DNA of 64,000 bases from JAVBPE01 sp031549865 (GCA_031549865.1 JAVBPE010000004.1:1-64000); one strand, 5' to 3'. Positions 35,304 to 45,276 are shown, counted from the stretch's first letter. Made by a program: numbers and translations. The notes: a model not told the origin generated them from the letters alone.

Positions 35304-38012
35304 TTATTTAACATGTTTTAATATTTTAGCCATTAATTCTTTACTATCAACAGGCTTTTTAATATGTTCAACCATTCCCGCATTAAAACATGCCTCTTCA
35401 TCTTCTTTAAAGGCATTAGCAGTCATAGCTAAAATTGGTATTATTTTTTTATCTTTTCTTTTTACATTCAATATGTGCTTTGTAGCCTCAAGACCTCCCA
35501 TAATTGGCATTTGTAAATCCATTATAATAAGATCAAATGCCTCAGGATTATCCTTATAAGTGTTTAAAGCTGTAAGTCCATTTTCAGCCTCAATAATCCT
35601 TGCCCCAGTATCTTCTAAAAATATTTTTATAATTTCACGATTAATTTCAATATCTTCGACTAATAAAATGCTCTTATCAATAAGTGGAATTTCTTCATTA
35701 TTATAAATGATATCTTTATATACTTCATTCCCAACAATTTGATTCAATAATAACGTTAATTCGTTTGAGAAAAAAGGTTTTGGTAAAAAATATTTTATGT
35801 GTTCCCTAGAATTTAGGCAAAAAATAAATTCTTCGTTACAAGCTGATATTAAAACTATATTAAGTTCTTTGGAAGTATTATCTGATATTATTTTTGCAGC
35901 TTCCAATCCGTCTATATCATCAAATAAATAATCTAGGAAAATGGCTTTATAGTCATTCTTTTCAATTAATTTGATACCTTCATAAATATCTTTTGCGGTA
36001 TCATATTTTATTTTTCTTTTATCAAACTCAAGGCACATTTGTAACATATCATCGATATTGTTATCAATAATTAAAATATTAAAATCGATATTTAAATCAT
36101 TAACTTCATCTTTATTTAATGTTCCATTTTGCATAATAATATTTATTATGAAAGTTGAACCCTCATTTAGCTTACTTATAACTTCAATATTTCCATTCAT
36201 AAGTTTAGTAATTTTATTAGAAATCGCAAGTCCTAAACCGGTTCCACCAAATTTAACTGATATATTACTGTCAGCTTGAGTAAATGGTTTAAAAACGCTC
36301 TTTATATGTTCTTCAGTCATTCCAATTCCTTGATCTTTAACAGAAATTTTTAAAGAAACGTCATTTTTATTAATTCCTACTAATGTAAAATCAATATATA
36401 TATTCGTATTATCTTCAGAAAATTTGACTGCATTAGATAATATATTCATTAATACTTGTGAGAATCTTGTAGCGTCACCGATTAAATATCTTGGAATTTT
36501 ATTATCATAATTTATAATTAATTCTTGACGTTTTTTTATACTACTTATAGAAATCATTTCCATAACAGAATGAATAACTTCTTGAAAATCAAATTCTTCT
36601 AAAACTAATTCCATTTTTCCTGATTCAATTTTAGAAATATCCAAAATATCATTTATTATGCTAAGCAAATGATCTGAGGAATTTTTTGCAGTTGATAAGC
36701 ATTTTTTTATTCTTCCGATATCATCTGATAATAATGCAATATCAATCATACTCATAAGTGCATTCATAGGTGTACGTATCTCATGACTCATACTTGATAA
36801 GAACTGACTTTTTGCACTATTAGCTAGCAAAGCTTCATCTTTAAGTTTTATTAATTTTTCCTTCGCTTCATTCATCGCAATAGCTCCAGCTATTACAGAA
36901 GATGTAATAGTCGCAATATGGCAATCTTGAATACTCCACGATGCATAATCATTAATGCATATATAAAGCATAATTCCAATACATTTACCTTCAACCATCA
37001 AAGGAATATAAAGGGTACTCTTTGCCCCAAAATTAAGTTTTGGAAACTGCTTATATCTTAATGTATTATTTGCTTCAAATAAATAAGGAACACTTATTAT
37101 TTGATCATATAGTTCTTGTATTTCTTCAATTTCAAAACAATTTCCTTTTGTTTTTTTAAATTTTTCGTTATTAATAATTTCATAACGACATTTAATGATG
37201 TCGTCTTCTTTCATATATATAGCAATTTTATCAGGATGTAAGAAATCTTGTAATTGTTCTAATGCTTTCCCCATTAAATCATCAAGTTCATAAAATGTAT
37301 TAAACATTAAAGAAAAATCTGATAAGAATTTATGTGTACGTAGCTGTTCTGCAAGTAATTTTTCTTGAGCCAACCTTTTTGATGCATCTTCCATTTTTGA
37401 AGCAATCGCAATAATTTTACTATTATCATCAAAAATAGGAAACATGCTATGGTCAATTAAAATTGAATCACCTTGTTTATTGCATAAATTTGTAACGCCT
37501 TTCCAACTTACACCATTTGAAGTTTTAAGAAAGGCTTCGTTTAATAAAGGAATATATTCTGCACTAAACAAAGAATAAAAAAGAATATTTGAACTGCCAT
37601 AATATTCAGATAAACTAAAATTATTATAAATTATATTTCTATGCAAATCATAAACACATATATAAGAACCAGAACTTTCAATAATCATTCTTTGCCAATT
37701 AGATGTTTTTTCAACTTCTTTTAATTCAGATATATCTTCTAAAATTAAGCCATAACTATCATTTTTCTTAAATATTCTATATTTAAATAATAAACTGTCA
37801 TTTAATCTATTTATTAAATCTATTTCTCCCGTGCACTCTACTATGCTATTATTTCTTCTAATTATTAAATTCTGAAAATCTAATATTTTCTTTTTGCCAA
37901 AAACTTCTAAAAAAGCATTATTTGCAAAATTAATTTCTAATGCGTCATTAAAAATACAAAATAAAGATTTTGTATTATCTATAAATGATTTCAAAATGTC
38001 CTCATTATTCAT
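35304..38012 (-). CDS. Hybrid sensor histidine kinase with two receivers
   Basis: A 902-aa protein without membrane helices, so a cytoplasmic sensor. In order: two PAS-like domains (about 1-110 and 115-225), a GAF domain (about 235-385), a HisKA dimerisation domain with the phospho-acceptor SHEIRTPMN (about 410), a HATPase with DQGIGMT and GGTGLGLAI (to about 635), and two receivers, one with FLDYLF (about 645-760) and one with IMDLQMPIMGG (about 780-900). No output domain or separate response regulator is nearby. Signal and targets are unknown. Co-transcribed with a threonine aldolase-like gene. Confidence 0.92.
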   Translation of the reverse strand: MNNEDILKSFIDNTKSLFCIFNDALEINFANNAFLEVFGKKKILDFQNLIIRRNNSIVECTGEIDLINRLNDSLLFKYRIFKKNDSYGLILEDISELKEVEKTSNWQRMIIESSGSYICVYDLHRNIIYNNFSLSEYYGSSNILFYSLFSAEYIPLLNEAFLKTSNGVSWKGVTNLCNKQGDSILIDHSMFPIFDDNSKIIAIASKMEDASKRLAQEKLLAEQLRTHKFLSDFSLMFNTFYELDDLMGKALEQLQDFLHPDKIAIYMKEDDIIKCRYEIINNEKFKKTKGNCFEIEEIQELYDQIISVPYLFEANNTLRYKQFPKLNFGAKSTLYIPLMVEGKCIGIMLYICINDYASWSIQDCHIATITSSVIAGAIAMNEAKEKLIKLKDEALLANSAKSQFLSSMSHEIRTPMNALMSMIDIALLSDDIGRIKKCLSTAKNSSDHLLSIINDILDISKIESGKMELVLEEFDFQEVIHSVMEMISISSIKKRQELIINYDNKIPRYLIGDATRFSQVLMNILSNAVKFSEDNTNIYIDFTLVGINKNDVSLKISVKDQGIGMTEEHIKSVFKPFTQADSNISVKFGGTGLGLAISNKITKLMNGNIEVISKLNEGSTFIINIIMQNGTLNKDEVNDLNIDFNILIIDNNIDDMLQMCLEFDKRKIKYDTAKDIYEGIKLIEKNDYKAIFLDYLFDDIDGLEAAKIISDNTSKELNIVLISACNEEFIFCLNSREHIKYFLPKPFFSNELTLLLNQIVGNEVYKDIIYNNEEIPLIDKSILLVEDIEINREIIKIFLEDTGARIIEAENGLTALNTYKDNPEAFDLIIMDLQMPIMGGLEATKHILNVKRKDKKIIPILAMTANAFKEDEEACFNAGMVEHIKKPVDSKELMAKILKHVK

Positions 38013-38398
38013 ATTATCACTCTTTTCAATGTCTCTTTTACATTATTATAATATAAATATCATATTTTTGATAGTTCTAATTTAAAAAAGTGAACAATTT
38101 AAACTCGTACGGGTATTATTTTATTTGAGTTATAAAATATTTATTAACAATATCTTTATAATGATTAGTAAAAACATCACCAAAACGGTGTGATTACATA
38201 TTAAACTCCTTTCTAACTTAATGTTTTTACCTAATGCTAACCTTAGACACTTAGATTTTACTAGGGACATTAGACACTATGTGTCCGCGTACTAAGAAAG
38301 TTATATAAATTTTGAAATTTTTGCGTAAAAAAAGAAGTTAACTTTTTATCGTTAACTTCTTTTATAACTTAATTTAACTATTTTTTACTTACTGAATG
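38013..38398. other. 386-base intergenic region with repeats
   Basis: It holds a GACAC-ATA-GTGTC hairpin with a repeated AGTGTCTAA, near 38245-38285. A minus-strand ribosome-binding site is followed at once by a start and stop (ATGTAA near 38195). An ATCAC/GTGAT hairpin lies near 38170. It looks like the edge of a decayed mobile segment. No intact gene is seen. Confidence 0.4.
38331..38362 (-). terminator. Terminator beside the 38.4 kb gene
   Basis: AAGAAGTTAAC and GTTAACTTCTT arms with a short loop are followed by T on both strands. Confidence 0.75.
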
Positions 38399-38932
38399 TT
38401 ATTTCTCTTTTTTCTTAGATTTAGAATTAATACTCACTATTAGTTCATCAATACTCTGCTCTGACAATCCACCACGGGCCTTAATCATTTTAAGAATTAT
38501 TTTTATTTGCTTTTTTGAAAAATGAGTTATAAACATTTCTCTTGTTTTCCCATCAGTACATTCATATACAAAATAAAAATATAATGTTTGAAATTTTACA
38601 GTGCACGTCAATATTTGACTACAATCTATCTCGATTTTTTTGTTTTGTATTTGATAGACTTTAGGTGCAATAATCATTTTATCAGTAAATGTTATTTTAA
38701 ATAGAATTCTCCTTAAAAAGAGTAGTATCATCGCAGTTGATATTGGCAATAAAACAATAAATTGAATTAAACCATTATTCAATGGAATTATATCAAATAT
38801 TTTCATTGGCTTATCATTTATTAATAATACAAAAGGAAGTATTAAAAAAAGTAGCATAAATGTAATCATTAAAATTACAGCAAACATATATACAGGATTT
38901 TTTGGATACATATTAATTTTTTTGTTTTTCAT
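38399..38932 (-). CDS. Two-helix membrane protein, candidate immunity protein
   Basis: A 177-aa protein with two N-terminal membrane helices (residues about 13-37 and 52-70), a beta-rich cytoplasmic domain that could be PH-like, and a Lys-rich tail. I do not recognise a family. It starts 27 bases after the end of the RHS C-terminal remnant. In polymorphic toxin loci the gene in this position usually encodes the cognate immunity protein. That role is inferred from position only. Confidence 0.6.
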   Translation of the reverse strand: MKNKKINMYPKNPVYMFAVILMITFMLLFLILPFVLLINDKPMKIFDIIPLNNGLIQFIVLLPISTAMILLFLRRILFKITFTDKMIIAPKVYQIQNKKIEIDCSQILTCTVKFQTLYFYFVYECTDGKTREMFITHFSKKQIKIILKMIKARGGLSEQSIDELIVSINSKSKKKEK

Positions 38933-38959
38933 TGCTCTTTATTTTTCCTCCTTAGAAAC

Positions 38960-39649
38960 TTAAAATCTTGGTAATAAATTGGGCATTCCTCTTCGTTTCA
39001 ACATTTCATATGCAAATATATAGAAAAGATTTAATCCTTCAGTATCACCCGTCGATAGATATTCATACCACTGTTGAGTACCTCTAAGAGTTCCTTTAAA
39101 AACATTCCCCATTACTTGACTTGATATAATGGCTGAAACAATACCTTTACCCGTTGTTTTCATTGACATCGTATATCCATGTCTCAACAGATTTGTTGTT
39201 TGTGTTTTAAAGACGTGTAAGTAACTTCCGCGTCCAGCTGTAAAACCATTTACTTTTAAGCCTTTAGTAAAATGACCAAATATAGCTCCAATGGCTGCCG
39301 AACCAGCGGTGGAAAGACCTATTTCCAGCCAAGATCTATCGTGTGACCCTGTAGCCTTCTCTAATGCCATTCCTGTAATGGCAAAATTTGTAACATCACT
39401 TATAAGAGTCAAAACAACGCCAGATGCTGCACCTATCAAGAATAATATTCATAAAGATACTAATATTGGAAAGTTTCCACTTGGATTAGCATACATGATG
39501 GGGTTATTTTCACAGTACGAATATAAGATTAAGCCATTAATGCTTTTCGGGTCTAAATAATCCAAACTATCAGCTGTAATAAATCTCCCAATCTCCGGAT
39601 CATAATACCTACTTAAACAATAAAACATAGATGTCTCGACGTCTTTATC
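38960..39649 (-). pseudogene. RHS-repeat protein C-terminal remnant with nonsense codon
   Basis: The minus strand encodes the hyperconserved RHS core end (SRYYDPEIGRFITADSL, then LYSYCENNPIMYANPSGN) from 39649 downward. The frame is cut at 39449-39451 by a TGA and then continues as the 159-aa C-terminal toxin-like tail (GAASGVVLTLISD, GTLRGTQQWYEY). Upstream of 39649 there is an in-frame TAA and no more RHS sequence, so only the last part of a large secreted polymorphic-toxin gene remains. The tail itself is uninterrupted, which hints at selection or recent decay. The toxin activity is not recognised. Confidence 0.8.
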
Positions 39650-39758
39650 TTATAATAGTAAACTATTTTAAATGCCTTTTATACATGTATTATACCAAAT
39701 AAACCAATCAAAATAAATAAAAAACTTCACATACTTATTTGTATGCAAAGCCTTGTTG

Positions 39759-40568
39759 TTATTTTAATATTTTTGTTTCAATACTATTTTCTAATATTCT
39801 CATTTGACTAATAGCTATTTTATTCAATTCTATTAATCTATCAGTTTGGTTTATTTTGTTATTTATTAAAACAGAATTAATCGATTCCAGATTTGATAAA
39901 CATATTAATTGGCTTATGCTTGCATAATCTCTTATATTACCATCTAAATCTGGATTTTCTTTTCTCCATGTTGCTGCTGTTTTTCCAAACAAAGCCATGT
40001 TTAATACATCTGCTTCATTCGCATATATCATGCTTGCTTGATTTTTAGATATTTCTAAAGGTATTAGATTATTCTTTATTGAGTCAGTATGAATTAAATA
40101 ATTAATTTTGCTAAGCTCCCTTTTTGCATTCCAGCCTAGTTGTTTTTGTTCTTCAAGTTTTAATCTATCAAATTCCTTTATTAAATACAATTTAAATTGT
40201 GGGGATACCCAACTTGCAAATTCAAACGCTATATCTTTATGAGCATATGTTCCGCTTCCGTATCGTCCAGTTTTAGCTTTAATTCCTATAGAATTAGTTT
40301 TTTCTACCCATTTTTTTACTGATAATAAAAACCTATTTGTTCCAGCTTCGTTTTTAATTCCCTCGAATTCGGTGGAATTAAAATCTTCATTGTACATTTG
40401 TTCCCATATACCTAGAAATTCAATAGTGTTTTTGTTTCTAAGCCATTTTTCAATTAATGCATATCCATCTTCAATATCTTTAACCATATCAGTTAAAGAA
40501 ATAAAGTCTAGGTCATTTACACTTATAGTATTAATTATTGTTCCATTTATAATAATTTTCTCTTTCAT
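39759..40568 (-). CDS. KilA-N domain protein
   Basis: A 269-aa protein with an N-terminal KilA-N DNA-binding domain (ISLTDMVKDI, EKWLRNKNTIEFLGIWE, GRYGSGTYAHKDIAFEFASWVSPQFK) and a helical C-terminus. Such genes are typical cargo of prophages and mobile elements and may act in regulation or toxin-antitoxin-like modules. GGTGGA precedes the ATG. It lies between an RHS remnant and a recombinase remnant, so it is accessory DNA. Confidence 0.85.
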   Translation of the reverse strand: MKEKIIINGTIINTISVNDLDFISLTDMVKDIEDGYALIEKWLRNKNTIEFLGIWEQMYNEDFNSTEFEGIKNEAGTNRFLLSVKKWVEKTNSIGIKAKTGRYGSGTYAHKDIAFEFASWVSPQFKLYLIKEFDRLKLEEQKQLGWNAKRELSKINYLIHTDSIKNNLIPLEISKNQASMIYANEADVLNMALFGKTAATWRKENPDLDGNIRDYASISQLICLSNLESINSVLINNKINQTDRLIELNKIAISQMRILENSIETKILK

Positions 40569-40652
40569 TATTCCACCTACACATTATATAATTTTTCAAA
40601 TCTCGCTTCTTTCGTTAATTATATCATACATTTTTTTGTCTTGATAGATATA

Positions 40653-41194
40653 TCACAAAGCTATATTAATAAACCTATAAACTAAAGTTATTTCTTGGGT
40701 TCTACCACCATTATCATAATTAACTGGTGCTATTTCAATTCTAGTAATAAGTTTACAAACCATTTCTCTAGTTAGTTCTTTAAAATCTAAGAATTCATTT
40801 ACTACTTCTTTTAATTCTTCTAAGTTATCTTTAAAGGTGTTAGTCTTTTCTAATAGCTTGTTTAACTCAATTAATCTTACGTTTAAGGCTTTTTGATCAT
40901 TTTGACATTCAGTAACCAGTCTTGCATAAGAACTATCGTCTATAAGTCCTGTAGCGTTATCTTGATAGATTTTTAAAGTCATTTTAGTTAATGCTTCCAA
41001 TTTCTTTTCTATCTTTATTTTTTCTTGTTGATGCTTAAGTGATAAATCATTTTCCTTTTGGCTTTTAGAGATTATTTCATATAATTCTTTATCATCTTTT
41101 ATAAGATTAAAGAAATGTTTTAATCTTGCTGTAACTACCTCAACCAAATTATTATAAAGTATGTAATTATATTTTGGCCATTCTTCCTTACGTG
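40653..41194 (-). pseudogene. Large serine recombinase, C-terminal fragment
   Basis: The 164-aa open part and about 15 preceding codons match the C-terminal coiled-coil region of transposon-type large serine recombinases (YNNLVEVVTARLKHF, IDDSSYARL, LTREMVCKLITRIEI). The N-terminal catalytic resolvase domain and zinc ribbon are absent. There is no proper start: the open frame begins at a TTG. It is the scar of an integrative element. Confidence 0.8.
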
Positions 41195-41217
41195 TTACAT
41201 GATGTTGGATATATACT

Positions 41218-41245
41218 AAAAAACCGGCTTTTTTACCGGCTTTTT
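41218..41245. terminator. Bidirectional hairpin
   Basis: CCGG/CCGG core extended by A/T pairs, with T-runs on both strands, at the edge of the mobile scar. Confidence 0.65.
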
Positions 41246-41273
41246 GGGTTATTTTTGTTAATTTACATTAAAA

Positions 41274-41300
41274 AAGATTATGATTTTATTTCATAATCTT
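41274..41300 (-). terminator. Terminator of the 41.3 kb lipoprotein gene
   Basis: AAGATTATGA/TCATAATCTT stem followed by T6 on the minus strand. Confidence 0.8.
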
Positions 41301-41307
41301 TCGTTTT

Positions 41308-42300
41308 TTATTTTATTTCGTATACTCGATAATTATTTGCTTCTGTCATTTCATAATTATCTAAGCCTGTTATTGTTGAATTGTTTACATTATAATGTTC
41401 AATATATACTTTTCCAGTTATATTTGTATTTTCAACAGTTAAAGTTGATTTACGATTATACCAAACTTTTAAGGATTCACTGTCTACTCCAAATATTGCG
41501 ATACTTCCCCAAGTACCTTTAGTTATTTTAGAGTTCTTTAATACTACATTACTTCCAGATGATAACGCTAATGCTACACTACTTGTTGTATTTTCTATAT
41601 CAACATAAATATTATTTAATGTGGCATTTGTAAGTCCCATGATATTGATCCCTTTTCCACCTTTAAATGTGGAATCAGCAATATATAATCTTTCAGTTAA
41701 TGGAACATCTTCACTAGTACCAATTTTTCCAAATTTTACACAGTTAATGTTTGAAGTTTCATATGTAGTTTCAAAATTAACATTTTTAATACTTGTATTT
41801 CCTTCAAAAATGGCCCCTGCTTGACCTGATGCTTGACCTGTTAAAGTAATATTAACACTGCCTCGGCCAATTAAAATTACATCTTTAGTATAGTGAAGGT
41901 AATCTACTTCATAGTTTCCAGCAGAAATAATATATACTGTATCATTACCTGTTTGGCTATTTATTAAATCCTCATTTGAATTAATATATTTTACTCCACT
42001 ATATTCGTAATTTACTGTTGATTCTTCATAGTTTATAACAACAAAGTTATTTAAGAAATTTATAGTATTAAACCAAGCATCATTTATGTCTTTAACTTCA
42101 AATGTGCTATCCATAAAAGTTACTTTTATTTTTCCACCTTTAAAATTAAATTCATCGATATTATCTCCAGCTTGATAATTAAATATTGGATTTTCTATAA
42201 TTTCTATATTTGCGATTTCTAATTTCTTATTACATGATGTTATAAAAACTAATGTAAATATACTGACTAAAATACTTAAAATTATTTTATTTTTTTTCAT
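41308..42300 (-). CDS. Lipoprotein with beta-helix-like domain
   Basis: A 330-aa secreted lipoprotein: signal with lipobox ITSC, a small N-terminal beta domain (about 30-100), then a pectate-lyase-like right-handed beta-helix (about 105-325) made of repeated short strands such as AIFEGNTSIKNVNFE and GINIMGLTNATLNNIYV. No catalytic residues are evident, so binding or surface structure is as likely as hydrolysis. I chose the ATG at 42300 (GGAGTG 6 bases upstream) over a GTG. A hairpin sequesters that ribosome-binding site. Confidence 0.78.
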   Translation of the reverse strand: MKKNKIILSILVSIFTLVFITSCNKKLEIANIEIIENPIFNYQAGDNIDEFNFKGGKIKVTFMDSTFEVKDINDAWFNTINFLNNFVVINYEESTVNYEYSGVKYINSNEDLINSQTGNDTVYIISAGNYEVDYLHYTKDVILIGRGSVNITLTGQASGQAGAIFEGNTSIKNVNFETTYETSNINCVKFGKIGTSEDVPLTERLYIADSTFKGGKGINIMGLTNATLNNIYVDIENTTSSVALALSSGSNVVLKNSKITKGTWGSIAIFGVDSESLKVWYNRKSTLTVENTNITGKVYIEHYNVNNSTITGLDNYEMTEANNYRVYEIK

Positions 42301-42308
42301 TTTTATCA

Positions 42309-42338
42309 CTCCAAAAATATCTTGACCTTATTTTGGAG
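42309..42338 (-). promoter_or_regulatory. Hairpin masking the lipoprotein ribosome-binding site
   Basis: CTCCAAAA and TTTTGGAG arms (8 bp, 14-base loop) place the SD sequence GGAG in the 3' arm, so translation may be controlled by opening of this stem. Confidence 0.5.
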
Positions 42339-42388
42339 ATTTATACTATGTGGCATTTTTTACCAATATGTATGACAAAATTTATTGA

Positions 42389-43120
42389 TTATTTTTTAAA
42401 AGGAGCAGGACGAGCAGCAATATTGCGCTTATGTTCACTTATTTTATGTAAATATTCTATTCTTTCTTTACTTGAGTCTTTTATTTCTTTTCCATCTAAA
42501 TAATCATCAAGTTCACTATAAGTTACTTTAAGTTCTGATTCATCAGTTTGTCCATTAGCTAGTCCAGCAGTAGGTATACGTTTAATTATTTTATCATTTA
42601 CGCCTAATAATTTAGATGCTTCCCATACTTCTCTTTTATTAAGATTAATAATTGGAACTAAGTCTACTCCACCATCACCATATTTTGTAAAGTATCCTGT
42701 ATGCCATTCATCTTTATTATCCGTTCCAACAACTAAATATCCTAAAGATTGACCTAATGCATATAATGTTGTCATACGAAGACGTGCTTTAGTATTTGAT
42801 AATGCATCTTTTATCGCTTTATCAAATGTATTTGTAAATAATGTATTTTTTAATGAATCAAATGTACTTTCTAGATTAATTACTTTATATTCTAAACTAA
42901 ATGTATCACATACATCTTTTGCATCTATTAAATCTTCTTCTTGTGAATAACATGGCATAATAACCCCTAAAGTATTATTTGTTGCTTTTGTAATTAATGC
43001 CGCAACAAGTGCTGAATCAATCCCTCCAGAAACACCCAAAATATATCCTTTGGCATTTGTAACTATTAATTGTTCTTTTAACCAATCTACTAAATAATCT
43101 AAATATTCTTTTAATTCCAT
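42389..43120 (-). CDS. nadE: NAD+ synthase (ammonia-dependent)
   Basis: Amidates nicotinic acid adenine dinucleotide to NAD+ in the last step of NAD synthesis. The 243-aa ATP-pyrophosphatase-type protein has LGVSGGIDSALVAAL, TTLYALGQSLGYLVVGTDNKDE, TKYGDGGVDLVPI and RIPTAGL. There is no glutaminase domain, so free ammonia is the expected donor. Single gene with no clear operon partner. Confidence 0.94.
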   Translation of the reverse strand: MELKEYLDYLVDWLKEQLIVTNAKGYILGVSGGIDSALVAALITKATNNTLGVIMPCYSQEEDLIDAKDVCDTFSLEYKVINLESTFDSLKNTLFTNTFDKAIKDALSNTKARLRMTTLYALGQSLGYLVVGTDNKDEWHTGYFTKYGDGGVDLVPIINLNKREVWEASKLLGVNDKIIKRIPTAGLANGQTDESELKVTYSELDDYLDGKEIKDSSKERIEYLHKISEHKRNIAARPAPFKK

Positions 43121-43249
43121 TTTAAAACCTCCATCTTATTATGTATTATATTTAAAAAAGAATTATAAATTTAAATAAATTCTAATATTTTATATTAAAA
43201 TTATACCTTAAAATAAAGATGTTTGCAATTTAGATAAAATTACAAAAAA

Positions 43250-43271
43250 AAGAATATCAAAAGACATTCTT
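43250..43271 (-). terminator. Terminator of the LysM-GH18 gene
   Basis: AAGAATGTC-TTTT-GATATTCTT followed by T8 on the minus strand. It overlaps the first base of the stop codon. Confidence 0.8.
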
Positions 43272-44539
43272 TACATTTTTTCAATTTCAAAATAATTACT
43301 AAATACCTCAAACATTTGTTTATAAAATGAAGATACAGTCCATATTGAAATACCAGCTAAATTTTTATTTTTAGCAAGTAAGGCTTTTGCTCTCATACTT
43401 CTTGGATCTTCAAAATAAATAATATGCTGTTTTTTATCTTGATCATAATAGATAGAATACGGCGTTTGAGCTTTTTGATCAAATTCAATTGAAGAATTTT
43501 TACTCTTAATATAATTTATTGCGTTTGCATTTGTAATAGGTTTTGCCGCAACTCCTTTTACATATGGTAGTGTAAAATCATATCCATAGTTTGGAACGCC
43601 TAAGAATATTTTATTTGGGCCCATTTCAGTTAATGCATAATTCACAACTTCAGTTACTAAATTAATTGGCGCAACTGGCATTGCTGGACCATATGTATAT
43701 CCCCATTCATAAGTCATTAATACTGCGTAATCAGTATTTTTACCTATAAAATTATAATCATGACTTTCATATAAAATACCTTGTTGATTGGCCATTTTCT
43801 TCGGTGCTAAAGCTACAAGCATAACATAATTTTTTTCATTCTTAACTTTATTATATAAATTTCTAATAAAAGCTTCAAATACTATTTTGTCTTTAGGATA
43901 GACGTATTCGAAATCAATATTTATTCCTCTATATCCTTTAACTTTCATTTTATTAATAATATCATTTGCTAGTTGATTAGATTTATTAGGATCATTTAAA
44001 ATATTAGAAATTAGATCACTACTAAATGAACCTTCTTTAGTTGTATTAGTGACAACCATTAAAGGTGAAGTTCTATATCTTTTGGCTAAATTTATTAAAG
44101 GTTCATCATTGATATCAATCAAAGTTCCATCATTATTCAGTTTATATGAGAAAATTGATAGATAAGTTAAATATGGCAAAGATTGCTCTATCAATGATAA
44201 ATTGCTACTTTCATATGCATAGCCATTTATTTTTATTTTTGTTTTTCTATAGACATTTATCTTTTGCCCCACACTTATATTGTAAGGTGGTCTAATATTT
44301 GGATTTAGATTAATTATATCATTGACATTTAATCCATATTTGGAAGCTATTGAATATAACGAATCGCCGAGTGCTACAGTATATATTCCTTCACTTTTTT
44401 TTACTATCAATGATTCACCTACTACTAAACTTGATGGATCTTTAATATCATTTAAATTGATTAATTGATCTGTAGTTACATTAAACATTTTAGAAATACT
44501 ATATAAGCTATCTCCTTTTTTCACTTCATAAAGAATCAT
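43271..44539 (-). CDS. LysM-GH18 peptidoglycan/chitin-type hydrolase
   Basis: A 422-aa protein with two LysM domains (residues about 3-48 and 52-98: VKKGDSLYSISKMFNV and VALGDSLYSIASKYGL) and a GH18 barrel (about 105-415). The DxxDxE-type active site reads GINIDFEYV, with the catalytic Glu. The layout is that of Bacillus YaaH/SleL N-acetylglucosaminidases. There is no signal peptide, as in that group. The second ATG (44539) has the right SD spacing (AAGGGGG). Sporulation is not otherwise shown in this window. Confidence 0.88.
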   Translation of the reverse strand: MILYEVKKGDSLYSISKMFNVTTDQLINLNDIKDPSSLVVGESLIVKKSEGIYTVALGDSLYSIASKYGLNVNDIINLNPNIRPPYNISVGQKINVYRKTKIKINGYAYESSNLSLIEQSLPYLTYLSIFSYKLNNDGTLIDINDEPLINLAKRYRTSPLMVVTNTTKEGSFSSDLISNILNDPNKSNQLANDIINKMKVKGYRGINIDFEYVYPKDKIVFEAFIRNLYNKVKNEKNYVMLVALAPKKMANQQGILYESHDYNFIGKNTDYAVLMTYEWGYTYGPAMPVAPINLVTEVVNYALTEMGPNKIFLGVPNYGYDFTLPYVKGVAAKPITNANAINYIKSKNSSIEFDQKAQTPYSIYYDQDKKQHIIYFEDPRSMRAKALLAKNKNLAGISIWTVSSFYKQMFEVFSNYFEIEKM

Positions 44540-44631
44540 AAACATACCCCCTTATTATTATATTTATTAATGCCCATATTGTGCATAAATAATTAAATGT
44601 GTGATATAATTTAATAAATAGAGGTTTTTAT

Positions 44632-45234
44632 ATGAAACTTAAGCAAATGCATCTTTTAGAATTTGAATATGAAAATAAATTATCTTATGGGTTTAATCAA
44701 AAATGGCATAAGGGCTTCTTTAAACGATTATCTGGTTGTGGACCTACTACTGGGACCATGCTTTTATATTATTTAAAAAATCGAGATGATTTAAATTTAA
44801 AAATTTCTACAAATTCCTTTGATGAACTTCAAGATAGTCTTGATTATACTTATAATATAATGAAGCCCACAGTTAAAGGAATAGATTCAACAACTTTATA
44901 TGTTAATGGGCTTAATAAAATATTAACTGATTCAGATCTTAGTTATAATATTCATAATATATATTTAAGAAAAGATGAACAAAATGAATTGCATTGTTAT
45001 GCAGATTTCATTAAAGAAGGCATAAAAAAAGATTCCCCCGTTGCTTTCTTAAATCTTCATAGCGGAAAAGTTTTAATTTTAGAATCTTGGCACTGGCTTA
45101 CAATTGTAAGCATTATTGATTATGAAGATGATTATTTTATTACTTGTTATGATAATGGTAACAAAATTGAATTCAAATTAGGCGATTGGTTTAATACAAC
45201 TAAACTTGGTGGGGGCTTTGTTTATATTGAATAA
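44632..45234 (+). CDS. C39/papain-like cysteine peptidase fold protein
   Basis: A 200-aa protein without signal peptide. RLSGCGPTTGTMLL near residue 36 has the nucleophile-type Cys, and SWHWLTIVSI near residue 152 the catalytic-type His, followed by CYDNGNKIEF with the third-position Asp/Asn. This is the pattern of stand-alone C39-like peptidases. The substrate is unknown. It is divergent from the LysM-GH18 gene. Confidence 0.78.
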   Translation: MKLKQMHLLEFEYENKLSYGFNQKWHKGFFKRLSGCGPTTGTMLLYYLKNRDDLNLKISTNSFDELQDSLDYTYNIMKPTVKGIDSTTLYVNGLNKILTDSDLSYNIHNIYLRKDEQNELHCYADFIKEGIKKDSPVAFLNLHSGKVLILESWHWLTIVSIIDYEDDYFITCYDNGNKIEFKLGDWFNTTKLGGGFVYIE

Positions 45235-45240
45235 AATAAA

Positions 45241-45276
45241 AGAAAGTTAGCAAAAAGGTTCTAACTTTCTTTTTTT
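45241..45276. terminator. Bidirectional terminator after the cysteine-peptidase gene
   Basis: AGAAAGTTAG/CTAACTTTCT stem and T7 tail. It can also end the small minus-strand transcript proposed at 45276-45380. Confidence 0.85.

Noticed and set aside
39440..39460. UGA read as tryptophan, suggested by TGA inside the RHS remnant and the decayed gene at 56.8 kb
   Set aside because: Trp is TGG in intact genes, and at least five genes end in TGA within start-stop overlaps. The TGA codons in question lie only in broken genes.
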